A DNA stretch of 53,670 nucleotides, taken from assembly GCA_900546295.1 (NCBI GenBank), contig URCK01000005.1, forward strand, positions 1 to 53,670, given 5' to 3'. The DNA comes from an uncultured Eubacteriales bacterium. GTDB lineage: Bacteria; Bacillota; Clostridia; Oscillospirales; Oscillospiraceae. This document shows positions 40,789 through 49,473 of this stretch, piece after piece. The notes beneath the pieces are model-generated. The model was not told the origin of the DNA. It ran no database searches and worked only from the letters and a program-made list of their open reading frames with translations. The number at the start of each line of letters is the position of its first letter. The stretch's first letter is position 1. The translations under genes were made by a program, and so were the position numbers.

Positions 40789-41925
40789 ATGGATCAGAAG
40801 CTGGCCGTCCTGTTCATGCCGGACGATATGACGCTGACAAAAGAGAAAACACCGCTGATGCTAAGGCCCATCCTGTTCTGCCCCATCCTCACGTGGATGA
40901 TTGACGAACTGATGGGACAGGGCGTCGAGCGGTTTTTTATTGTATCCGATGTGCGCGCGCACGATGTGATGCGCCCCTATATCTCCGAAAAGGCCGACGT
41001 CACCTATGTGGACGGGGCAAAGCACGGCGAAGAGCTGTTGAAGCTTCTCAAAGGTGAAAAGGGCAGCGTGCTCATCGTCAACGGCGCGGTGCTGCCCGTG
41101 GGCGTCTTCTCCGGCGGCGCGGTCTACTCGGCGGATGCCAAAGAGTGCTGCAAGGTACTCAAAGAGCACGGCGCGTTCGCGGCCTTCCCCGCGGGGGCCG
41201 AGATCTCGAAGGGCTTCCTCCCCATCGGCGACGAGGAAGAGCTGCGCTCGGCGCAGGATATGTGCCGCCGCAAGATCGCGGACAAGCACTTTGCCGCGGG
41301 CGTTTCCATCATGGACCCCAACAACACCTACATCGACCCCCGCGTGACGATCGGCAGCGGCACGGTCATCCTCCCCGGCACGATCCTGCGCGGCAGGACG
41401 GTCATCGGGAAAAACTGCACCATCGGCCCGAACGCCATGATCCGCGACTGCACGGTCGGCGACGAGACGGAGGTAAACGCCTCGCAGCTCAACGAGAGCA
41501 CCGTCGGCAGCCATACGACCGTCGGCCCCTTCGCCTATGTGCGCCCGCACTCGACGATCTGCGACCATGTCAAGGTCGGCGACTTTGTCGAGATCAAAAA
41601 CAGCGTCATCGGCAACGGCACGAAGATCTCGCACCTGACCTACATCGGCGACAGCGACTGCGGCGAGCGCATCAACTTCGGCTGCGGCACGGTGACGACG
41701 AATTACGACGGCTTTAAGAAGTTCCGCTGCACGATCGGCGACGACGCCTTCATCGGCTGCAACACCAACCTCATCGCACCCGTCACAGTGGGCAAGGGAA
41801 GCTACATCGCCGCCGGCTCCACCATCACCGACGAGGTGCCGGAAAACGCGCTGGCGCTGGCCCGCGCCCGTCAGGTCAATAAGCCCGGCTGGGCCGAAAC
41901 ATGGCGCGAGGCGCACAAAAAGTAA
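40789..41925 (+). CDS. GlmU-like acetyltransferase with degenerate uridylyltransferase half
   Basis: This 378-residue protein is about 75 residues shorter than standard bifunctional GlmU. The C-terminal left-handed beta-helix is complete: DPNNTYIDPRVTIGSGTVI, GPFAYVRPHS with VGDFVEIKNSVIGNGTKISH, NFGCGTVTTNYDGFKKF and APVTVGKGSYIAAGSTITDE. These match the glucosamine-1-phosphate N-acetyltransferase site. The first 150 residues lack the GxGTRM nucleotide loop: where family members read LAAGxGTRM, this reads VLFMPDDMTLTKEKTPLM. The UDP-GlcNAc-forming activity is thus probably lost or moved. The neighbour prs fits the glmU-prs-pth-mfd order of Firmicutes. Confidence 0.85.
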   Translation: MDQKLAVLFMPDDMTLTKEKTPLMLRPILFCPILTWMIDELMGQGVERFFIVSDVRAHDVMRPYISEKADVTYVDGAKHGEELLKLLKGEKGSVLIVNGAVLPVGVFSGGAVYSADAKECCKVLKEHGAFAAFPAGAEISKGFLPIGDEEELRSAQDMCRRKIADKHFAAGVSIMDPNNTYIDPRVTIGSGTVILPGTILRGRTVIGKNCTIGPNAMIRDCTVGDETEVNASQLNESTVGSHTTVGPFAYVRPHSTICDHVKVGDFVEIKNSVIGNGTKISHLTYIGDSDCGERINFGCGTVTTNYDGFKKFRCTIGDDAFIGCNTNLIAPVTVGKGSYIAAGSTITDEVPENALALARARQVNKPGWAETWREAHKK

Positions 41926-41966
41926 GTAACTTCAGAAAATTTTTATAAACAGAGGAGTACATCATC

Positions 41967-42935
41967 ATGATCTCTCACGGCAAGGACATCAAAATTTTCA
42001 CGGGTAACGCAAACCCCAAGCTTGCAGAAAGCATCTGCAAGATCATCGGCACCAAGCTCGGCGAGAGCGAGGTCAAGAGCTTTGCCGACGGCGAGGCTTC
42101 CGTCTCCCTGTACGAGACCGTACGCGGCAGCGACGTGTTCCTCGTTCAGTCCACCTGCAAGCCCGTCAACGACAGTCTGATGGAGCTGCTGATCATGGTC
42201 GACGCCTGCCGCCGCGCTTCCGCCGGCCGCATCACCGCCGTCATGCCCTACTTCGGCTATGCCCGTCAGGACCGCAAGGCCAAGAGCCGCGACCCCATCT
42301 CCGCCAAGCTCGTCGCCAACATGCTCGTCGCCGCCGGCGTTGACCGCGTGCTGACGATGGACCTGCATGCCAACCAGATCCAGGGCTTCTTCGACATTCC
42401 CGTCGATAACCTCTTCGGCAATCCCATCTTTGTCGATTACTACGCCAAGAAGTTCGGCTCCGCCTGCGAGGACATGGTCGTCGTCTCTCCCGACGTTGGC
42501 TCCGTCGCCCGCGCCCGTACCTTCGCCCAGAAGCTGCACATGAACCTCGCCATCGTCGATAAGCGCCGCCAGAAGGCCAACCAGTGCGAGGTCATGAACG
42601 TCATCGGCGACGTGGCCGGTAAGGAGTGCATCCTCTTCGACGATATGGTCGATACCGCCGGTTCTCTCTGCAACGCGGCCAAGGCCATCGTTGAGGTCGG
42701 CGGCGCAAAGAAGGTCTACGCCTGCGCGTCCCACGGCGTGCTCTCCGGCCCCGCGCTCGAGCGTCTTGCCGCGAGCAGCATCGAGGAGCTGGCCCTGCTC
42801 GACACCATCCCCGCCCCCGCCGGCGAGGACGAGCTCAAGAAGTCCCGCATCAAGTACCTGACCGTCGCGCCCATGTTCGCCGAGGCGATCGAGCGCACCT
42901 ATCAGGAGATCTCCATCGCAAAGCTCTTCAACTAA
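41967..42935 (+). CDS. prs: Ribose-phosphate pyrophosphokinase
   Basis: This 322-residue enzyme makes PRPP from ribose-5-phosphate and ATP for nucleotide, histidine and tryptophan synthesis. The frame shows KIFTGNANPKLAE, FADGEASVSLYETVRGSDVF, the flexible loop PYFGYARQDRKAKSRDPISAK, the metal site DLHANQIQGFFDIPVDN and the PRPP loop ILFDDMVDTAGSLCNAA. It follows the glmU-like gene by 41 bases with a GAGGAG site and favoured codons. Confidence 0.97.
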   Translation: MISHGKDIKIFTGNANPKLAESICKIIGTKLGESEVKSFADGEASVSLYETVRGSDVFLVQSTCKPVNDSLMELLIMVDACRRASAGRITAVMPYFGYARQDRKAKSRDPISAKLVANMLVAAGVDRVLTMDLHANQIQGFFDIPVDNLFGNPIFVDYYAKKFGSACEDMVVVSPDVGSVARARTFAQKLHMNLAIVDKRRQKANQCEVMNVIGDVAGKECILFDDMVDTAGSLCNAAKAIVEVGGAKKVYACASHGVLSGPALERLAASSIEELALLDTIPAPAGEDELKKSRIKYLTVAPMFAEAIERTYQEISIAKLFN

Positions 42936-42975
42936 CATGACGCCGTTCCCCGCCGCGCGCGGGGAGACGGCACTG

Positions 42976-43007
42976 GGAGGGATATCTCGGGCACGAGATA
43001 TCCCTCC
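42976..43007 (+). other. Perfect 14-bp stem-loop after prs
   Basis: GGAGGGATATCTCG and CGAGATATCCCTCC pair perfectly around GGCA, 40 bases after the prs stop. Only three T follow, so it is a weak terminator or a mRNA-stability element. Confidence 0.65.
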
Positions 43008-43021
43008 TTTCCGCCCGCGCG

Positions 43022-43046
43022 AAAAAAGGCGGCGCGCCGCGCCGCC
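43022..43046 (-). terminator. Terminator on the minus strand, opposing local genes
   Basis: Read on the minus strand, GGCGGCGC-GGC-GCGCCGCC is followed by six T, a textbook intrinsic terminator. All genes for 2 kb on either side run on the plus strand, so its obvious job would be to stop antisense transcription coming from the pth-mfd side. Confidence 0.65.
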
Positions 43047-43087
43047 AAGACCCTCCCCCAACGGGGAAATGATCGAGGATAATTCTT

Positions 43088-43669
43088 ATGATTTTCAAAA
43101 AATCCGGCCCGCCGGAATGGCTCTTAGTCTGTTTGGGCAATTACGGCAAGGAATATGAAAACACACGCCACAACGTCGGCTTTATGGCCGCGGAACGGCT
43201 CATCGACAAGCGCGATCTGCGCTGCAACCGGCTGCGCTTCCGCGCACTGACCGAGGTCATCGACCTTGGCGGCGCGAACGTGCTTTTGATGATGCCGCAG
43301 ACGTACATGAACCTCTCCGGTGAGGCCGTCGGCGAGGCGGCGCGCTTCTATAAAATTCCCGCCGACCACGTCATCGTCATCTCCGACGATATCTCCCTGC
43401 CGCTGGGCAAGGTCCGCGTGCGCGCAAGCGGCAGCGCGGGCGGCCACAACGGTCTCAAGAACATCATCGCCCACCTCGGCACCGACAAATTCCCGCGCGT
43501 GAAGGTCGGCGTCGGCGCGCCGGAGCACGACATTGTCGACTGGGTCATCGGCCCCTTCACGGCGAGCGAGCGCAAGGTCGTAGACGGCGTGCTCGACCGC
43601 GTGCTTGAGGCCGTTGAGTGCATCATCACCGACGGTGTGCTCGCCGCGCAGAACCGCTGCAACGGCTGA
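43088..43669 (+). CDS. pth: Peptidyl-tRNA hydrolase
   Basis: This 193-residue enzyme frees tRNA from dropped-off peptidyl-tRNA. Family motifs are VCLGNYGKEYENTRHNVGF (with the catalytic His), MPQTYMNLSGEAV, VISDDISLPLGKVRVRASGSAGGHNGLKN in three blocks, and RVKVGVGAPEH. Length is normal. In Bacillus the gene (spoVC) also follows prs and precedes mfd. Confidence 0.97.
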   Translation: MIFKKSGPPEWLLVCLGNYGKEYENTRHNVGFMAAERLIDKRDLRCNRLRFRALTEVIDLGGANVLLMMPQTYMNLSGEAVGEAARFYKIPADHVIVISDDISLPLGKVRVRASGSAGGHNGLKNIIAHLGTDKFPRVKVGVGAPEHDIVDWVIGPFTASERKVVDGVLDRVLEAVECIITDGVLAAQNRCNG

Positions 43670-43702
43670 TGCATTCCGGCGCGAAAATTTATAAAATCGC
43701 CA

Positions 43703-43730
43703 TAGACTTTTCGGGAAAAGCTCATATAAT
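43703..43730 (+). promoter_or_regulatory. Candidate sigma-A promoter of mfd
   Basis: TAGACT and a perfect TATAAT are spaced by 16 bases, 81 bases before the mfd ATG. It would let mfd-prsA be transcribed apart from prs-pth. Confidence 0.6.
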
Positions 43731-43811
43731 ATCATCATGATATGTTGGGTGCGACCCGCCGCGTGCGCGGCGGATCGGCCCTTTTGCGCGTTGCGAAAGG
43801 AGGGGAACGGC

Positions 43812-46800
43812 ATGGCAGAGGGCATGAAAATGCTCGGCGCGGCGCTCGCGGCGCTGCCCGAGGTGCGCGAGCTGATGATGAACATCGACGCGGGAACGAG
43901 CCCCGTCGCCGTGTCGGGCCTTGCAAGCGTCCACCGCGCGCAGCTTGCCGCCGCGCTGCGGCAGCAGTTAGATCGCCCCCTGCTCGTGCTCTGCGCCGAC
44001 GAAAACGAGGCAAACCGCATGGCGCTCGACCTCACCGCACTGCTCGGCGAAGAGGTAAGCCTTCTCTTCGCGCGCGAATGGCAGCTGCGCGACCGCGTTT
44101 CCGCCTCGCACGGCTGGGAGCAGCAGCGCATCGGCACGCTCTGCCGCCTTGCCGCCGGGGAAGCAAGCGTACTCGTCGCCACGGTCGATGCACTGATGCA
44201 GCGCACGCTGCCGCCCGCGCTCCTGCGCGGCGCGGTGACGGAGATCAAGATCGGCGCGCGCTTCGACCTTGCCGCGCTTTCCAGAAAGCTTGTCGAGATC
44301 GGCTACGTCCGCGCCGAAACGGTCGAGGGCGTGGGTCAGTTCGCCCTGCGCGGCGGGATCCTGGATATCTACTCGCCGCTCAGCGCGCCCGTGCGCGTCG
44401 AATTCTTCGACGACGAGGTGGACGCGATGGGCGAATTTGACCTTGCGACCCAGCGCCGCACACAGAACGTCAAATCGCTCACCGTCCTGCCCGCAGCCGA
44501 GGTGCTGCCCGCGCTCACAGGCGGCGGGCGCGAAAAAATGCTCGAGCGTCTCTCCCGCGCAGCGCAGAAGATCGAGAAAAAGGCCGCGGACAGCCCCATC
44601 GTGAAGACACTGCGCGGCGACATAGAGCGTCTTTCCAATGACCTGCCACTTGGCGGCATGGACCGCTATCTTGCCGCCTGCTACCCCGAGGAGATCTGCG
44701 CGCTCGACTATCTCGCGCCCGACACGCTCGCCGTCGTGAGCGACGGGATGCGCGTTCTGGAGCGCGGGAAAAATTACCACTGGGAGCTTTCCGAGGATGT
44801 TAAGCCCCTCATCGAAGAGGGCGTTCTCTGCGGAGAGTTTGCTTCTCTTGCGCTCACGCAGGAGTCGCTCAGCCGCCGCCTCGCGGACTTCCCCGTGCTG
44901 CTGCTCGACGCGCTGCCGACCTCACGCAATCTGCTCGCGCCGCGCGTGCTGCTCAGCATGAACGCGCGCTCGCTGCCGAGCTACGGCGGCAGCCTCGAGA
45001 CCGCCGCGGGCGACATGGAGCGCTATCTTGGCGCGGGCTGCGGCGTTTTGATCCTCTGCGGCAACGAAACGCGCGCAAAAAATCTCCAGCGGCTTTTGGA
45101 AGAGCGCGGCATCCGCGCCCGGCTCGACCTCAAAGGCGACCGCCTGCCCGTCCCGCATGAGACCGTCATCGGCCTCGGCGCGCTGAGCGCGGGCAGCGAA
45201 TACCCCCAATTGAAGCTCGTCATCCTGACCGAGGGCCAGCTCACCTCCCCCCTCTCCGGCAAGCGCACGAAGGCAAAACCCAAGAAGGAGACCTCCGCGC
45301 GCGAGGCGCTGCGCTCCTACGAAGACCTCTCCCCCGGCGATCTCGTCGTGCATGTGCATCACGGCATCGGCCGCTTCGCCGGCATCGAGCGAATGCGCGT
45401 GGACGGCGTGGACAAGGACTACATCAAAATCTGCTACGCGGGCAACGACAGTCTCTATGTTCCCGCGACGCAGCTCGACATGGTGTCAAAGTACATCGGC
45501 GGCCACGGCGAAGACGAGGACGGCCATCCGCGCGCCAAGCTCAGTAAGCTCGGCGGCACGGACTGGTCGCGCGCCAAGACAAAGGCGCGCGCCGCGGCGA
45601 AGGACCTTGCCAAGGGGCTCATCGCGCTCTACGCCGAGCGCCAGCGCCGCCCGGGCTTCGCCTTCTCGCCCGACTCCCCGTGGCAGAAGGAATTTGAAGA
45701 CGCCTTCGACTATGAAGAGACCGACGATCAGCTGCGCGCCATCGCCGAGATCAAGGGCGACATGGAGCGCTCAACGCCGATGGACCGTCTGCTCTGCGGC
45801 GACGTGGGCTACGGCAAAACAGAGGTCGCGCTGCGCGCCGTGATGAAGTGCATTTTGGACGGCAAGCAGGCGGCGATCCTGGTGCCGACCACGGTGCTCG
45901 CCCAGCAGCATTACGCAACGGCGATCAACCGCTTCCGCTCGTTCCCCGTGCGCATCGAGGTGCTATCGCGCTTCAAAACGCCGGCGCAGAAAAAGCAGAT
46001 CATGCAGGATGCCGCCGCGGGAAAGATCGACCTTCTTATCGGCACACACTCGCTGCTGCAAAAGAGCCTGCACTTCAAAGATCTCGGTCTTCTTGTCATC
46101 GACGAGGAGCAGCGCTTCGGCGTGACGCACAAGGAAAAGCTCAAGGAGCTTTCCCGTCAGGTCGATACGCTGACGCTCTCGGCAACGCCCATCCCCCGCA
46201 CGCTCAACATGGCGCTCTCCGGCATCCGCGATATGTCCACCATCGAGGTCCCGCCCGTTGACCGCCAGCCGGTGCAGACCTATGTCCTCGAGCACAACTG
46301 GGGCGTCATCGCCGACGCTATCCGGCGCGAGCTTGCCCGCGGCGGGCAGGTCTACTATATGCACAACCGCGTAGAGACCATTGACCGCTGCGCCGCGACA
46401 CTCAAAAAGCTCCTCGGCGAAGAGGTCTCGATCGGCGTCGCGCACGGCAAGATGGACGAAAAGGGTCTATCCGCCGTGATGCAGCAGCTCTCGGACGGGG
46501 AAATTCAGGTGCTCGTGTGCACGACCATCATCGAAACGGGCATCGACATCCCGAATGTCAACACCCTCATCATCGAGGACGCCGACCGCCTCGGCCTCGC
46601 CCAGCTCCACCAGATCAGAGGGCGCATCGGCCGCAGCGCAAGAAGAGCCTACGCCTACATGACCTACCGCGCGGGAAAAATCCTCACCGAGGTCGCCGCC
46701 AAGCGCCTCACCGCCATCCGCGAGTACGCGGAGTTCGGCTCGGGCTTTCGCATCGCGATGCGCGACCTGGAAATCCGCGGCGCGGGCAATCTGCTCGGCC

Positions 46801-47384
46801 CCGAGCAGTCGGGCTACATGATGAGCGTCGGCTATGATATGTACTTGCAGCTTCTGGAAGAAGCCGTGCTCGAGCAGCGCGGCGAAAAAGCCCCCCAGCG
46901 CACCGAATGCTCCGCCGACCTCACGGTTTCTGCAAACCTCCCGGAGAGCTACATCTCCTCCGGCGAGCAGCGCATGGACATCTACCGCCGCATCGCGGCG
47001 CTGCGCACGAGCGAGGGCGCGCAGGAGCTGCTCGACGAGCTGCTCGACCGCTACGGCGAGCCGCCGCCGCCGGTCTTAAAGCTGATGGACGTGGCGCTTT
47101 TGCGCGCCGAGGCCGTTCAGTCCGGCATTTGCGATATCACGCAGCGCGGAGGCGAGATCGTCTTCACCTTCGCCGCGGGCGAGAATATGCCCGTGGAGGC
47201 CGTGATGGCCCTGTGCACCCAGACGAAAAACAAGCGCCGGCTCACGCTTTCCGCCACCGGAACAGAACCGAAGCTCACACTGCGCCTCGCGCCAAACGAG
47301 GACGCGCTCGAATCCGCCTTGACGCTGGTCGAAGACCTGCGCGTAAATAAGGAAGAAAACGAAAAAGAGGTAACATCATGCTGA
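43812..47384 (+). CDS. mfd: Transcription-repair coupling factor Mfd
   Basis: This 1190-residue translocase removes stalled RNA polymerase and recruits UvrA. The UvrB-like N-terminal part has FALRGGILDIYSPLSAPVRV, the polymerase-interaction domain has LSPGDLVVHVHHGIGRFAGI, and the RecG-like motor has GDVGYGKTEVALRA (Walker A), DEEQRFGV (motif II), LSATPIPRTLNMAL and LAQLHQIRGRIGRS. The TRCF C-terminal domain closes it. Start chosen at ATG 43812, after AAAGGAGGGGA; the earlier frame is leader. Length is typical. Confidence 0.97.
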   Translation: MAEGMKMLGAALAALPEVRELMMNIDAGTSPVAVSGLASVHRAQLAAALRQQLDRPLLVLCADENEANRMALDLTALLGEEVSLLFAREWQLRDRVSASHGWEQQRIGTLCRLAAGEASVLVATVDALMQRTLPPALLRGAVTEIKIGARFDLAALSRKLVEIGYVRAETVEGVGQFALRGGILDIYSPLSAPVRVEFFDDEVDAMGEFDLATQRRTQNVKSLTVLPAAEVLPALTGGGREKMLERLSRAAQKIEKKAADSPIVKTLRGDIERLSNDLPLGGMDRYLAACYPEEICALDYLAPDTLAVVSDGMRVLERGKNYHWELSEDVKPLIEEGVLCGEFASLALTQESLSRRLADFPVLLLDALPTSRNLLAPRVLLSMNARSLPSYGGSLETAAGDMERYLGAGCGVLILCGNETRAKNLQRLLEERGIRARLDLKGDRLPVPHETVIGLGALSAGSEYPQLKLVILTEGQLTSPLSGKRTKAKPKKETSAREALRSYEDLSPGDLVVHVHHGIGRFAGIERMRVDGVDKDYIKICYAGNDSLYVPATQLDMVSKYIGGHGEDEDGHPRAKLSKLGGTDWSRAKTKARAAAKDLAKGLIALYAERQRRPGFAFSPDSPWQKEFEDAFDYEETDDQLRAIAEIKGDMERSTPMDRLLCGDVGYGKTEVALRAVMKCILDGKQAAILVPTTVLAQQHYATAINRFRSFPVRIEVLSRFKTPAQKKQIMQDAAAGKIDLLIGTHSLLQKSLHFKDLGLLVIDEEQRFGVTHKEKLKELSRQVDTLTLSATPIPRTLNMALSGIRDMSTIEVPPVDRQPVQTYVLEHNWGVIADAIRRELARGGQVYYMHNRVETIDRCAATLKKLLGEEVSIGVAHGKMDEKGLSAVMQQLSDGEIQVLVCTTIIETGIDIPNVNTLIIEDADRLGLAQLHQIRGRIGRSARRAYAYMTYRAGKILTEVAAKRLTAIREYAEFGSGFRIAMRDLEIRGAGNLLGPEQSGYMMSVGYDMYLQLLEEAVLEQRGEKAPQRTECSADLTVSANLPESYISSGEQRMDIYRRIAALRTSEGAQELLDELLDRYGEPPPPVLKLMDVALLRAEAVQSGICDITQRGGEIVFTFAAGENMPVEAVMALCTQTKNKRRLTLSATGTEPKLTLRLAPNEDALESALTLVEDLRVNKEENEKEVTSC

Positions 47385-48496
47385 AAAAGAGAATTCTCTC
47401 ATTCCTCGGCGCGGCGGCCCTCACCGCAGCGCTCACCTTCGCCGTCGTTTCGCTCTCGCCCTCGAACGGCTTCACCTCCGGCTCGATGCAGGAGGGGATG
47501 AGCTATGAGGTCTGCGGCGTTTCGCCCGACGCGATCGTTGCAAGCCTTGACGGCAACGGCGCGAGCGCCGATCTCATCACCTACTGGATCGGCTACAACG
47601 CAACGTATCTCAACTCCTATATGCAGCATTACGGCGGCGGCGCGCTTGACTGGGACTACACCATGTCCGACGGCACGACCATGCCCGACTACATCAAGCA
47701 GGACGTGCTCGCCACCGTCAAGCAGGAGCTGCTCATCGAAAATCTCGCCAACAAGTACGGCGTGACGCTCACCGACGAGCAGCACGCGGCGATCGAGTCC
47801 GATGAGCAGAGCTTCATCGAGCAGTACGGCAGCGAGGAGGCCTTCGACGAAGAGCTTGCAAAGCTCGGCCTTCGCCGCGAGACTTACGAGCGCATCACCG
47901 CCACCAATTACCTCTACCAGAACCTCTACAAGCTCTACCTGACCGAGGGCAGCGCGCTCTACGCCTCCGACGAGGACCTTGCCGCCTATGCCGCCGCGCA
48001 GAACTACATCACCGCCGACCACATCCTGCTCACCACCGTGGATACCGCCACGGGCGAGGCGCTGAGCGATGAGGCGATCGCCGAAAAGAAGGCCCTCGCC
48101 GAGGAGCTTGCCGAAAAGCTTAAGAACTACACGGGCGACGACCTTGCGTCCTATTTTGCAGAGCTTGCCGACGAATACAGCGAGGACCCGGGCCGCGCGT
48201 CCTATCCCACGGGCTACACCTTCACCACCGGCTCGATGGTGAAGGAGTTTGAAGACGCCGCCTACGCGCTCGACGAGGGCGCGGTGAGCGACATCGTCGA
48301 GTCGAGCTTCGGCTATCACATCCTGCTGCGTCTGCCGCTCGACAAGGCCGCTGCCGCGGAGAGCGTCCGCGAGGCGTACTTCACGAACTTCATCGACGAG
48401 CAGCTCGAAAAGGTCACGCTCGCCACGAGCGAGCAGTTCGACGCGCTCGACGCCCAGGCGCTGTATGAGGCGATCGTCGCTGCGCAGGCGGAGTAA
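47378..48496 (+). CDS. PrsA/PpiC-type peptidylprolyl isomerase
   Basis: This 372-residue extracytoplasmic chaperone has an N-terminal membrane segment (ILSFLGAAALTAALTFAVV), a SurA-N-like helical region, and a parvulin domain at about 205-315 (ITADHILLTT, PTGYTFTTGSMVKEFEDAAY, IVESSFGYHILLRL). It would assist folding of secreted proteins at the cell surface. No lipobox cysteine follows the hydrophobic segment, so it may be a signal-anchored rather than a lipoprotein form. The start overlaps the mfd end by 7 bases; it is probably coupled to mfd. Confidence 0.9.
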   Translation: MLKKRILSFLGAAALTAALTFAVVSLSPSNGFTSGSMQEGMSYEVCGVSPDAIVASLDGNGASADLITYWIGYNATYLNSYMQHYGGGALDWDYTMSDGTTMPDYIKQDVLATVKQELLIENLANKYGVTLTDEQHAAIESDEQSFIEQYGSEEAFDEELAKLGLRRETYERITATNYLYQNLYKLYLTEGSALYASDEDLAAYAAAQNYITADHILLTTVDTATGEALSDEAIAEKKALAEELAEKLKNYTGDDLASYFAELADEYSEDPGRASYPTGYTFTTGSMVKEFEDAAYALDEGAVSDIVESSFGYHILLRLPLDKAAAAESVREAYFTNFIDEQLEKVTLATSEQFDALDAQALYEAIVAAQAE

Positions 48497-48500
48497 AGAA

Positions 48501-48533
48501 CTTTCCCCCTTTGCAGGGGAAACGGACAAAAAA
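48501..48533 (+). repeat. C-run/G-run hairpin element, copy 2
   Basis: TTTCCCCCTTTGCAGGGGAAA followed by CGGACAAAAAAA closely resembles the element at 24731-24757 (C-run, TTT, GC, G-run, ACAAAAA). It immediately precedes the terminator. Confidence 0.4.
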
Positions 48534-48571
48534 AGGGGGACTTCTCTTTCGCAAAAGAGAAGTCCCCCTTT
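48528..48571. terminator. Terminator between convergent genes
   Basis: AAAGGGGGACTTCTCTTT and AAAGAGAAGTCCCCCTTT form a long stem with a short CGC loop. The minus-strand T-run (seven T) is stronger than the plus-strand one. It ends the membrane-protein transcript and probably the mfd-prsA transcript. Confidence 0.88.
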
Positions 48572-48614
48572 GATTGGCAGCGCGCAGCAAAATGCGCGCC
48601 TTTTTTAAGAAGCC

Positions 48615-49328
48615 TTACTCAAGCATCTGCGCCGCGCGGTACTGATAGACAAGCTCGACGATGCTTGCCGCGGCAAGCCCCAAGGCGATGGGCACCAGCG
48701 CCAGCAGCAGCGTGAATCCTCCGTTGAGGTAGAAAAACGACCCTTGCGTCTCGGTCAGCAAAAGCGTCAGGGCGAGGACCGCGCCGAAGAGGATCACCAG
48801 CACGACCATCCATGTGCACAGCTTGCGCCACTTTGCCGCAAAGGCGTCGTCCGATCCGTCGAAGGCCTCGGCGCAGGCGGTGAGCTGCTGATACTTTGCC
48901 GCCGCGCCGGCAAGTAGCAGCGCAAAGAGCAGCGCCGACAGTGCAAGCAGCATCGTGCCGAGTTCATCCGTTTCCATTTTGTCCAGCACGCCCGGCGCGT
49001 CGACCCATGCGATCAGCGGCGTGACCGCGAGCGGCGCCGCCCCCCAGTACACCGCCTTGCGGAAGCGCGGCACGGCCTCGCTCATCCTCCACATGGCAAT
49101 GAGCACCAGCACGCTCACCGCGAGAGAGGCAAGGCTCAGCGGGATGCGCAGCGCGGGGATGCGCTCGTCGAGTTTAAAGGTATTGCTCAGGATGTTGATG
49201 ACCAGCGCGGTGACACCCAGGCGGAACAGATCACGAAACCCCCTTTGCAGCAGCGGCGCATCGTGCCGCGCGCGCGGCGGGAGCGGTGCTTCGGGGACGG
49301 CTTGCAGCATCATTTCCTTTTCCATCAT
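48615..49328 (-). CDS. Uncharacterised multi-pass membrane protein
   Basis: This 237-residue protein has a Pro/Arg-rich cytoplasmic start and about seven hydrophobic segments, including LGVTALVINIL, LASLAVSVLVLIAMW, LLALSALLFALLLAG and WMVVLVILFGAVLALTLLL. The RHDAPLLQRGFRDLFRLG and FDGSDDAFAAKWRKLCTWMV stretches are polar. I recognise no family. I chose ATG 49328 after AGAGAGGAG; a GTG-led frame adds eight residues. It is a single-gene unit convergent with prsA. Confidence 0.75.
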   Translation of the reverse strand: MMEKEMMLQAVPEAPLPPRARHDAPLLQRGFRDLFRLGVTALVINILSNTFKLDERIPALRIPLSLASLAVSVLVLIAMWRMSEAVPRFRKAVYWGAAPLAVTPLIAWVDAPGVLDKMETDELGTMLLALSALLFALLLAGAAAKYQQLTACAEAFDGSDDAFAAKWRKLCTWMVVLVILFGAVLALTLLLTETQGSFFYLNGGFTLLLALVPIALGLAAASIVELVYQYRAAQMLE

Positions 49329-49473
49329 GGTGTTTCTCCTCTCTTTCTCCACGGTTTTCTCTCGTGATTTCCTTATGTGATGTTCATTTTAAGGAAAAAC
49401 GGCGAAAAAGACCAGCAACTTCAACTTGTCATCGCCTGTTTTTCCCGCATTTTTTATGTAACATGGAGGTTGC

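Noticed and set aside
43737..43811. Extended start of Mfd
   Set aside because: The added 25 residues start right after the -10 box and have no ribosome site; ATG 43812 follows AAAGGAGGGGA.
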